Assembly: GCA_002964805.2 (NCBI GenBank)
Contig: PUDQ02000001.1
Location: forward strand, 7,774,001-7,838,000
Direction of reading: 5' to 3'
From: Trametes villosa
Taxonomy: Eukaryota; Basidiomycota; Agaricomycetes; Polyporales; Polyporaceae
DNA: 64,000 nt
In this document: positions 53,701-64,000 of the stretch, piece after piece
Layout: every line of letters starts with the position of its first letter
How positions within the stretch are numbered: position 1 is the first letter of the stretch
Notes under the pieces: model-generated
The model's database searches: none
What the model was told of the DNA's origin: nothing
The model's input: the letters and a program-made list of their open reading frames with translations, nothing else
Made by a program: the position numbers and the translations under genes

Positions 53701-56700
53701 ACGTCCAGGAGAAGGCAGAGAAGGCGCTGACCGACCTCTCGCGCTTCCTGTTCACCTCCGAGGTCCGACGCAACTCGCTCAAGGATGCCCTCACTCGTCG
53801 CTACGCTAGCCCCATCTTCGGCTGCTACCTCACCTCGTTGCAACATGGCCTGGCTCGCGACAAGCCGGAAGAAGCGAAGAAGGCCCTCGAACTGGTAGAC
53901 GCCTCCGTCCGAGAGCTCGTCGCGATGGCTGCGAGCAGCGAAGTGTCCGTGAACGACATCGTGGTGACCCTGCACCAGATCGCGAGCCGCTTCCTCTCGC
54001 TGTGCCTCGAGGAAGCATGGATTTGTAGAAGCGCCGGGTGCGGCGGCATACGGGTCATGACCAACATTCCCGACCTGGGCGTTCGATGGGTCAACGAGCG
54101 AGAAGTCGACCTCGTGCGCATGCTCCTCCACGTCCTCAAGGACATGCCGCATGATCTCCCGCACGACGCCGACACCGTGGTTGACGTCCTGCACCGGGTC
54201 CTGCGCGTCGGCGGCGACGACTCCATCACGAACGATGGCGAGCAGGTGCGCGACAACAAGGTCTTGCATGTCGTCGGGCTGTTCTTCGCCGAGCTGTCCA
54301 GCCCGAACCCCATCGTGCGCAAGGCGGCGCAGGAATGCATCGCCCTCCTGGCCGAGCGCAACAAGAAGTCGATCTACGACCTCCTCATGCCGCACCGCGA
54401 CCGCATGCTCGCGTCCATCTACACGAAGCCGCTGCGGGCCCTCCCCTTCCCTCTTCAGATCGGCATGATCGAGGGCATCCGGTACTGCGTTAGCTTGAAC
54501 CCCCCGTTGCCGGAGCTCAACGACGAGCTCATGCGGCTCCTGCATGAGACGCTCGCGTTGGCGGATGCGGATGACATGGCCCTCGTAGGGAGGACGAACG
54601 GGCGGCAGAGTAGCCTGGATATCATCAAGCTCCGGGTTGCGTGCATCAAGCTCTTGACTGCGTCGATGCCCATGACGGACTTCTTTTCGAAGCAGCATCA
54701 GACACGACAGAGGTGAGATATTGACGGCGAATGCATGTGTGTGGTTCTGACATTGTCTCTAGGGTGACAACGGTCTACTTCAAGTCTCTGTACTCGCCTA
54801 CCCCTGAGATCAAGGAGGTAGCGCACGAGGGCCTCCGAATGGTGTTAACGCATCAGTCCAGGCTTCCGAAGGAGCTGCTGCAGACGGGTCTCCGTCCTAT
54901 TCTCATGAACCTGGCTGACCCGAAGCGTTTGTCCATCCCGGGGCTGGAGGGTTTGGCAAGGCTCCTGGAGCTCCTGACGAACTACTTCAAGGTCGAGATC
55001 GGCCACAAGCTGCTAGACCACTTCCGCATCGTCGCCGACCCCCAGATGCTGCAAGCGTCGTCCAGGCTGCCTCTCATGGAGAATGACGGGATCAAGAAGC
55101 TCGTATGCTTGGCGAATATCTTCCACTTGCTCCCCTCCGCTGCCAACATCTTTCTGGAGAATCTCGTTAACGCGATCGTCCAGACAGAGTCCGCCCTCCA
55201 CTTCTCGGGCGAGAGTCCCTTCTCCGCGCCCTTGGCTAAGTACCTCGACCGGTATCCCTCAGACGCGATGGACTACTTCATGAAGCACCTCGCTTTCCCG
55301 ATGCAGATCCGTACGCTCAGGGCCATCCTGCGTGCGAATCTCGCTCCTAACCTGCTTCGGGAGCTCAACGCGAGGACTGGCCTGCTCGTAGCTGCGTGCC
55401 TGGAAGGAAGGGACGCGAACCTCGTCATGCCGGGTCTCTTGCTCTGCGCTGACCTCTCCGAGTTGATCCCCGGTTGGGTGCTTGACAACAAACACGCTGT
55501 CGACGCGGTCATCGCACTGTGGAGGAGTGAGCCTCTATCGGACTCCCCGAACGCGCCTTCCGCGGAGCTGCTGCAGAAGTACACTCTCATGCTCTCCATC
55601 TTCAAGCAGGCGCTCGAGCAGTCACCGCGGATTGACATCCTCTTCGACCTCGTCAACGTCTTCATTCGTCGGCACCCGCTCGACGTCGTCAGCGTCATCC
55701 AGTTCCTCTACCGTCACGTCGCTCTCAGCACGAACCTCGCCTTCCGGCGGAACATCCTCCTGCGTTTCCTCATCTGGTTCGATGATCCCTCCTACACCTG
55801 GTCGCAGAAGGCGCTCTTCCTTCAGTATGTCATCACGCCGATGCTCCTCATGCACGCCACGCATTCTCCAGTCAAGGCGGGCCTCGTGGATGCGGACATC
55901 GTTCAGCGTATGCAGAACCGCATCTGGCAGCCCCTGGGGTCGTCGGAGACCACGGCTTTGACTGCGTTCCCCGGCGCGGACGACAACGTGAAAATCGAGT
56001 TCCTGAGGCTCACGACCATCATGGTCCAGCACTACTCCGAGTTCCTGCAAGAGGCGAAGAGGGACATCATCAAGTGCGCCTGGCTCTTCATCATCAGCGA
56101 GGACCCACTCGTCAAGCACAGCGCGTATGTTCTCGCTGCGCGCTTTTTCGACGTCTTCGACGGCCCTCCGAAGTTCCTCTTGCGGCTCTGGACCGGGCTT
56201 CTGAAAGGACCACACTCCGAAGGCAGGCATCTCGTGAGGCAGGCCCTCGACGTCCTGGCCCCCATCCTCCAACGCTCTCAGGCCGAGCCTGGCTACCCTC
56301 AGTGGGCGAAGACCACTAGGCGGCTCCTCGCCGAGGACGGCGTCAACTCTACCCAGACGAACCTCGTGTACCATCTCATCGTTGGCCAGCCCGCGCTCTT
56401 CTTCCCCGTGCGCGCTCTCTTTATCCCCCACATCGTCAACCACCTCGGGAAGCTCGGGATGTCCATCACCTCAAACCTCGAGTCGAGGATCCTGTCGATC
56501 GACATGGTCCAGGTGATCTTCGACTGGGAGCAGAAGGCGACCACAGCCCCCAGCACCGATGCTCCCGGGTCGGCTCCTCCGGAAGAGTGGACCACTCCGC
56601 TTGGGTTCCGTGAGAACATGGTCAGCTACCTGATACGCCTCTCCACCACCGCTCTGGATGTGCAGTCCAGGACCTTGGTCATCCCGCGAGCGTTGAGCCT

Positions 56701-59700
56701 GCTGAAGAGTCTTATTGGCCCGGAGGGATGGGGAGATGTCACTATCAAGTTGAACTATTTCTCGCGCGCTCTCGAGCAGGTAAGTGCACTTGTTCCTATA
56801 ATACACCCTAAGTTTTAATGATTGACAATTGGCGCAGAACGAGTTCACCGAGGACGCCGCCAAGCTGCAGGCGCAGAGCACTGCGAAGGTGCTACAGCTT
56901 GTCTCGGCCGAGAGGGACGATGCGTGGTTCCGGGAGAATGCTGCCCTCCTCACCAAGCTCGTTCGGAAGGGGATGTTCTCCGAGGACCCCCCGTTGCAGG
57001 ACTCTTTGCACCCTGTCGTCGATCGGATACTCCGGCTCTTCCCTCTCCCCAAGGAAGAGGAGCTCTCTCAGAGCGAGCTCTCCGAGTTCCACACCGTCGT
57101 GCATACCACCGTCGGCGATAGCCTCAAGAGCTCCGAGAGTACGAGACTGGCGCCCTTGCGGGGATGTCTGCTCGTCCTGAAGACGGTCGTACAAGTGGCG
57201 CCGGAACGCATCGAGCCCTACTGCTCTAACCTCATGAAGCTCCTCAGCAAGCTCGCCAAGGACCACCTCCAGTCCTCCAGTACCAACAACCCCGCCTACG
57301 AGCCCCTTGTCCGGATCCTGATCTCCATCCTTGAGGTTTGCCACATCGCAGTCGTTCACCTCGGCGACCAGCGCAAGTGGCTGCTGAGCACCCTGGTCGT
57401 CCTGGTGGACAAGTCCAAGAGCGGTAGCCTTTGTCGCTATATGCTCGATATCGCGAGGGACTGGGCGATGAACAAGCGGGACGCGTATCCGACGATGAAG
57501 GAAAAGGCGAGCCTTCTCCAGAAGATGGTGGCCTACGAGACACGCGGCGATAGAGGCGAGCTGCTCTTCAACAACTACCTCGAGCTCATCTACGACATCT
57601 ACACCGATGCCTCCCTCCGTCGCAGCGACCTGACGACTCGTTTGGAGCATCCGTTCCTCCTTGGATGCCGTGCCACGGATCATACCATCCGCGAGCGGTT
57701 CATTGATCTCTTGGACATGAGCATACCTCGCTCTCTCTACAGCAGGCTGGTCTACATCCTGGGCGTGCAAGCCTGGGAGCCTCTGGCGGATCACAACTGG
57801 ATCTACCTTGCCCTCCATCTGCTGCTGGGATCCGTCGAAAGCGACCTGACCGTCTCTCCGGATCGACGGGGCACGTTCGAACCGGGATGGTCCACCCCTC
57901 CGTTCCCACTTTCCCGAGCATCTGCCTTCATCAAGCCGATGCAGCGGCTACTCTTCGTCGACAAACAGGTCGCTCACGATGTCTGGGTCTCGGTCTTTCC
58001 GGCGGCATGGGCCTGCCTGTCAAGGCGGGAGCAAGCGGATATCACCCACTACATGATCGCACTCCTCAGCAAGGACTTCCACATGCGCCAGGCGGACATG
58101 AGGCCCAATGTCATCACGACTCTCCTGGCCGGCATCCAGGCCTGCTCATCTCCGATGACGCTGCCTCCCCATCTTGTCAAGTATCTCGCGAAGACCTTCA
58201 GCGCCTGGCATATCGCTACGGAGATGCTCGAGAGCTCCCTGACCTACGTTCGCGAGGACGAGAACGTCGTCCGCGACACGATCTACGACTCTTTGGCCGA
58301 ACTGTACGCGGAGTTAGCGGAGGAGGATGTCTTCTACGGGCTGTGGCGCCGTCGCTCGTTGTACCCCGAGACCAACGCCGGGATTGCGTTCGAGCAAGCG
58401 GGCATGTGGGAGCAGGCGTCCAACGTGTATGAGCTCGCGCAAAACCGTACCCGGAGCGGTGCCCTGCCTTTCTCGGAGTCCGAGTTCTGCCTCTGGGAAG
58501 ACCACTGGATCCTCTCCGCTGAGAAGCTCCAACACTGGGACATCCTGTTCGAGCTCGGGAAGCAGGATCAGAACGTCGATCTCATCCTGGAGAGCGCCTG
58601 GCGAACCAAGGATTGGGTCGACAATCGGCAGCAGATGGAGGAGTTCGTTACCCAGCTCCGAGATGTCGCCACCCCCAGGCGGCGCGTCTTCGAGGCCTTT
58701 ATCGGTTTGCTCAAGATGTCGCCTGCGCCAGACAAGAACCCGGACTACACCAAGATCCTCGACGACGCGATGCAGCTGGCCTTACGCAAATGGGTCAACC
58801 TGCCACACCAGTTCTCCGCCGCCCACATTCCCCTCTTGCAGCACTTCCAGCAGATAGTCGAGCTGCAAGAAGCAATCCAGATCTTCGCCTCTCTCGCGGT
58901 CACCAACGCGCAGAACCTGGAGAAGAAATCGTCGGATCTCAAGATGCTCCTCCAGGCTTGGCGTGAACGTCTACCCAATATCTGCGACGACATCACCATC
59001 TGGAGCGACCTCGTCGCGTGGAGGCAGAACGTCTTCAACGCTATCAACAAGGCGTACATCCCTCTCATTGCGCCCGCGAACCAAGGGAGTGCGAACGCTG
59101 GTAGCCAGAACACCTTCGGCTACCGTGGCTACCATGAGACGGCTTGGATCATCAATCGCTTCGCTCACGTTGCGCGCAAACACGAGCTGCTGGACGTTTG
59201 CTTCACCTCCCTGAACCGGATCTACACGCTTCCCAACATTGAGATCTCAGAGGCCTTCCTCAAGCTTCGCGAGCAGGCTCGATGCCACTACCAGAAGCCG
59301 GGAGATCTGCAGGCAGGGTTGGAGGTGATCAACAACACGAACCTCATGTACTTCTCCAACACCCAGAAGGCGGAGTTCTACACGCTCAAGGGCATGTTCC
59401 ACGCCAAGCTCAATCGCAACGACGACGCCAACAACGCCTTCGGTCAGGCCGTCCAACTCGATATGTTCCAGGCAAAGGCGTGGGCGGCGTGGGGCAAGTA
59501 CAACGACAAGAGGTTCAAGGAGATCCAGTCCGACATGTCGTTCGCGTCCAACGCCGTGAGCTGCTACCTCCAGGCTGCCGGGCTTTACAAGAACAGGAAG
59601 AGCCGCCCACTGCTCACTCGTGTCTTATGGCTGCTGAGCGTCGACGATGGCACCTTCACAATCTCTCAAGCCTTCGACCGCTACAAGGGCGACGCAGCGT

Positions 59701-62257
59701 TCTGGTACTGGATCACCTTGATCCCGCAGCTGTGCCTATCCGTCTCGCAACGTGAGGCGAAGCAAGCCCGCTATATCTTGCTCAACCTTGCGAAGCTCTA
59801 CCCGCAGGTCAGTATCTGCTCTTGGATGATCCTGACGGCGTGGTGCTAAACATGATCACAGGCCTTGTTCTTCCCTCTCCGTACCACGAAGGAGGATATG
59901 AACCTGGTGAGACGCCAGGCTACTCAGGCAGCCCAGGCAGCTGCCGCAGCAGCAGCTCGGGCAAACCCTCAGCAAGCCGCCGGAGGTGCAGAAGGTATGT
60001 GCCTAATCGCAGCTTCGTTACTATTGATGGGGTACTAACGGCAACAAATAGGTGCCAAGGTCAACGGCAGTGGCGACGATGGCAGTGCTCCCAGACCAGC
60101 TCCTCCCGAGATCTCCATACCTCCCGCAACGCGGCAGTCTTGGGAGCTCATCGACGAGATCGTCCAGATCTTGAAGACGGCCTTCCCGTTGCTGATTCTC
60201 ACCCTGGAGACTGTGGTCGAACAGATCGCGCAGCGTTTCAAGGCCTCCTCTGAGGAGGAGATCTACCGACTGACCTGCATGCTACTCCAAGATGCCATGC
60301 AGGTATGTGATGTTACCATTTGACAAGGCTGACCTCGCTGACGGGTCTCATAGCAATACATCATCCGCATGTCCAGCGATGATGACGGCCAGCTCAGTCC
60401 GTCTACGGTCACAACGCTATCCCGCTTGGCGATCAACCTAACAGGCTCCGCTCGTGTAAGTCCCCCCTTCGTGCATCGTCTGTAGAACGCTTACCGACTC
60501 CTCCCAAGCGCGACTACGAGGAGGACTTCATCAAGAGCAAGCCAAGCCTGCAGGAGTACATCCGTAAACTCCAGCAATGGCGGGATAAGTACGAGCGTCT
60601 GCTTGACGCTCGCCCCCGAGTACAGTCCCTGGACAACCTCAGCCACTACCTGATCGAATTCCAGTACACGAAGTTTGACGAGGTCGAAGTTCCAGGGCAG
60701 TACACCGAGGTCAGTTCGTCCCCGCTAAGAGCTCCTGATGCGGACACTAACAATACACGTAGGACAAGGACACGAACCAGAACTTCGTCCGCATCCGCAG
60801 GTTTGGTCCCAGATACGAGAATTGCCGGTCGCATGGGTATTGCTGGCGGCGCTTGACGATCAAGGGCCACGACGGTTCCACAACGTCGTTCGCCGTGCAG
60901 CTTCCTTCTGGGCGTCACTGCCGTCGCGAGGAGCGGACCATGCAGATCTTCCGCATCTTGAACAGGTACGACTACTTTATGTTTGCTGTCCTCATGGGCG
61001 TATCTGACGTTTTTCTAGCACGTTGAGTCGCAAGAAGGAAACCCGCAAGCGCAATCTCCACTTCCACCTTCCCGCCGCGATCTCGTGTGCACCCAACCTG
61101 CGGCTTCTCCAGAACGACGCGTCGTACATTACGCTGGGCGACATTTACGACAAACACTGCGAGGACTCCGGGATGGCGAGAGAAGAGCCGGTGATGATGA
61201 GCGGCGAGAAGGTCAAGGTCGCGATGCGGGAGTTCAAGCAGAAGAACGGGCGCCTCGTGAGTACACCTCAGTATTCCGGAGGCCATCGACTAACCCACGC
61301 ACAGCCCAACAAGGGAGAGTTCTACATGTTGAAGAAGGAGCTTCTCGACGACGTGGTGACGAAGACGTGCTCGGACAACGTGCTCACACGCGTACGTCGC
61401 GTTCACCTCCGTCGTAACCTGTGCTTATAACACGCCCCCACAGTACATGGTCCGCACAATGGACAACCCCAGCGAACTCTGGCGGATGCGCAAGGAATTC
61501 GCGTTGCAGTGGGCGTCTGTCAGCTTCATGACGTACCTCCTTTGCTTGGGTAGCCGTCTTCCCTCTCGGTTCCACTGGTCCAGGTCAACAGGCCAGATTG
61601 CGATGAGCGAGATTCTCCCAGGTAAGAGAAAGCCGATCCCCCCGCGTGTTTGTCGCTGAACATCGTCTTTCGTGCAGGCCTCACCTCCCAAGCCCCGTAC
61701 TTCACCTCAGGGGACGCCGTGCCCTTCCGGTTCACGCCGAACCTACAGCATCTACTCGGGCCCATCCTTACTGAGGGTATCCTCGCGTCCGGCATCATGT
61801 CGATCGGTCGCTGCCTGACGGAGCCAGAGGTACGGCAGCTGCAGTATCTGTCCTACAGAGCTGAACTCACCCTTGCCGTCACCAGAACGACCTAGAACAT
61901 CAGCTCTGTCTCTTCGCCCGAGACGAAGTCATGACTTGGCTGCACCAGCACCACCGCGGGAAGGTCCCGCAGATCGACCTGAACTTCCGCTTGCACGTTT
62001 CCGCGGCGATCGACAGCGTCGTCAAGCGCGCGGAGACGATGGCCTGCAAGGTCGAGCGCGAGCAGGTGTGTTGCGACGTCCCTCCTCACCCCGCCCGGCC
62101 ATTGTTCCTGATATGGCCTCTTTCTTAGGCGTTGCAGCAGAACGCGCAGAACATGAGCACGGTTCCGGTCGTCCAGACTGTGGCGAACCTCATCTCTACT
62201 GCGACCAACCCGGTCAACCTCGTGAAGATGACGGAGATGTTCGTGCCTTGGTTCTAG
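50703..62257 (+). CDS. TRA1: TRA1/TRRAP, pseudo-kinase scaffold of SAGA and NuA4
   Basis: About twenty exons from 50703 to 62257 encode roughly 3,500 residues. Long HEAT repeats make up most of the protein ([20 protein letters not shown] onward), followed by the FAT domain (large exon 56837-59807) and a PI3K-like domain ([20 protein letters not shown]). The FATC end reads [10 protein letters not shown]. Where active PIKK kinases carry the catalytic HxDxxxxN and DFG motifs, this protein has [20 protein letters not shown], so it is a pseudo-kinase as in all Tra1/TRRAP. It docks activators to the SAGA and NuA4 acetyltransferases in the nucleus. A 50-nt intron (52303-52352) was chosen by frame. 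It converges with a bromodomain gene. Confidence 0.96.
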
Positions 62258-62370
62258 GGGTCCTGTCTTGATATCTTGCTCTTGTGCGCATCGTATGTTG
62301 TACTTGTAGAACGCTCTCACACACTGTATATCAAGTATCCCTACTGCATATATCTCATGATCTGACATAA

Positions 62371-64000
62371 CTACATGCGATGGAACCCTTCGGTCTGCCG
62401 GAACGCGTTGATCTCCCGCTCACAGGCGATCAGCATCTGCAGGGCACGTTCAGTAGTGGACAAAAGGTCGTTAGGACCAGACACACCTCTTCTGCCATGT
62501 TGTAGATCTCCGACCCCGGCCTGTTGTACATCATCGCGTTCGCGAGCATGAGGTAGATGTCGCGCTGGAACTCGAGCGAGTTCGCAATCAGCCCGTCCTT
62601 CACCCGCGACTTGATCGTCTTCAGGTCCATGGACCGCTTCACGATGTCGTGGTAGTCGGGCGCGTCGGACTTCTTGATCGGGTTGTGGAAGATGTTCCCG
62701 TAGCGGTGCTGGGAGATCTGCGAGTGCAGCATGCCGATGACGTTCTGGAACCGTTTCGAGACGACGGGCGCGTCTGAGCCGCCGGAGCGCTGCTTTTGGC
62801 GTGTTCGTGGGGTACCTGGTTATGTGGAGAACGCATGAGAGCTCGGACAGCAGAGAGAACGCGGCGCACGAACCCTCGTCCTCGTCTGCCGGTTCTGAAT
62901 CTTCCCTCGGGCGTTTGCGCTCTCGTTGGGCATCGAGCATTAGCGTGTCGCTATCCGACGCCTTTCGCTTGCCTAGGTGCGGAGTGAGCAGCGAAACTGA
63001 GCCGGGGTTCAGCATCGCTTACCCTCGCTACGAGACGAGTAAGCTCTTTCTTGAGCCATGCTGATCGGGACTTCCGGCGACTCAGGTTCTTGGGAGGCAT
63101 CTTCACCAGACGGAACGTCGGGGGGCTGCGGCGTCGCTTCGGCGTCTACTTGCTCTGTGGGCTCATCGACTGCCATCTCGTCCTCCGGGTCTTCCTGGGC
63201 CGTCTCTTCCGCTGCAGGAGGGACCTCATCTTGCGAAGTTTCGGGTGGCTTTTCAGAGGGGAAATTTCCTATGAGTTCGTCGACAGCTTCGTTGTCGGAG
63301 CCCTCTTCTCCCTACGACCACCGTTAATTCGAGGGAAGATCCAAATTTGCACTTACACACCTTTTCCTCAGTGACGAGGGTAGGTTCTGCTTCGTCGGGG
63401 TTTTCCTCCACCTCTTCCGGCTCAGGAGCGGGCTCTTCATGTTCCGCCTGGGTACATGTCAGTGCAAGGGCGGTGCGCTAGACAGCACGACTCACAATTG
63501 GCACGTCTTCGGTTGCGGACGGCGGGGCAAGCGCAGGCTCCTCTTCCGCCACAACCTCCTCGGCCTGGGGCTGCTCGGGTTGCGCTGCGCTGACCTCGGT
63601 CTGTGATTCCTTTTCACCCTCTATCCCTATGGACGCGCGTATCTTGTCGTCCCATGCGCCACTTCGAATCTCGTCAATCTCGGTAACAAGCCTCCTGAAC
63701 GAACACGGTCAGCACCGTTCGTTCGGAGAATCGAGGGAGACGGAGGCGCACTTGAACTTTGCCTCCTTCGACGCGATGAGTTCCCTGAGCTCTTTGACGC
63801 GTGCAACGTAGTATCTCTGCGCCAGCTTGAGGTGTTTTCCTGCTACAGCGTCGGTTTGCAAAAGGTCCACTCGCGCAAGTCTCGCGGAAACTCACATCGT
63901 GGACCGACATCCGCCTCCGACCTCCGGAACGCGACATGAGCCAGATAGCGGAGGTTATGGTGAAATGGACGCTTACCAGTCTAGCCCCGCCTCCTCCATG
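62371..64000 (-). CDS. BRD8/Bdc1-like bromodomain protein, 5' end beyond the window
   Basis: Partial: the gene runs off the right edge. Its last exon encodes MLIACEREINAFRQTEGFHR. A single bromodomain is clear (SQISQHRYGNIFHNPI; PDYHDIVKRSMDLKTIKSRV; EFQRDIYLMLANAMMYNRP with the acetyl-lysine-reading Asn). Upstream are a nuclear-type basic stretch (RERKRPRED), a long Glu/Pro-rich acidic region, and a helical segment (YYVARVKELRELIASKEAKF; LVTEIDEIRSGAWDDKIRA) matching BRD8/Bdc1 N-termini. In fission yeast Bdc1 belongs to NuA4. The EEAGLDW exon at the very edge is probably internal rather than the true start. Introns of 50 nt (KRK) and 58 nt (DEG/TPR) were placed by frame. Confidence 0.85.

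Overview
The window is nuclear DNA of a filamentous basidiomycete, most likely an agaricomycete (mushroom or polypore relative). The basis is dense small genes on both strands, many 50-65 nt GT-AG introns, GC-rich coding sequence, short intergenic gaps, and proteins of fungal type (Kre9/Knh1-like GPI protein, verprolin, Zn2Cys6 regulator, Tra1). No bacterial, phage, CRISPR, rRNA, tRNA or transposon sequence was recognised. The species cannot be named from the sequence alone.

Twenty-five genes were modelled by joining exons across introns. Nearly all models close in frame from start to stop. From left to right: a membrane-anchored cupin protein (659-2066, -); Pol I factor RRN7/TAF1B (3203-5490, -); ER J-protein ERJ5 (5764-7175, +); glutamine synthetase (7660-8955, +); VID27 (9331-12464, -); an unrecognised 100-residue, three-exon gene (12649-13085, +); a BTB protein (13563-15211, -); an Rpr2/Rpp21/SNM1-type RNase P/MRP subunit (15503-16231, +); an SSD1/DIS3L2 RNase II-family protein (17246-22331, -); IDH2 (22884-24700, -); ESCRT-III VPS24 (25021-25877, -); a Kre9/Knh1-like GPI protein (26238-27304, +); an AP-endonuclease-family protein (27357-28427, -); a Zn2Cys6 regulator (28936-31899, -); MED17 (32224-34477, +); RPL5 (34627-35757, -); an RBM42-like RRM protein (36191-37014, +); CTNNBL1 (37501-39949, +); UTP15 (40023-41847, -); TCTP (42146-42900, +); protein disulfide isomerase ending in HDEL (43246-45019, -); verprolin/WIP (45439-46884, -); an orphan multi-pass membrane protein with a long tail (47256-49838, -); TRA1 (50703-62257, +); and a BRD8/Bdc1-like bromodomain protein cut by the right edge (62371-64000, -).

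Most genes are housekeeping and there is no single pathway cluster. Functional themes recur: ribosome production (RRN7, UTP15, RPL5, the RNase P/MRP subunit), ER folding (ERJ5, PDI), transcription (MED17, TRA1, the bromodomain protein, the Zn2Cys6 protein) and splicing (CTNNBL1, RBM42-like). Divergent pairs sharing a short promoter and convergent pairs with stops 50-150 bp apart alternate, and CACGTG E-boxes occur in several of the divergent promoters.

The points most worth a second look are: the hidden 100-residue gene; the intact catalytic aspartates of the SSD1/DIS3L2 protein; a GC-AG intron in TCTP; micro-exons in ERJ5, VID27, IDH2 and the Zn2Cys6 gene; introns at the same codon position in both PDI active sites; the orphan membrane protein; and the convergent TRA1/bromodomain pair, both of which are expected NuA4 subunits. 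No clearly new multi-gene system was found.
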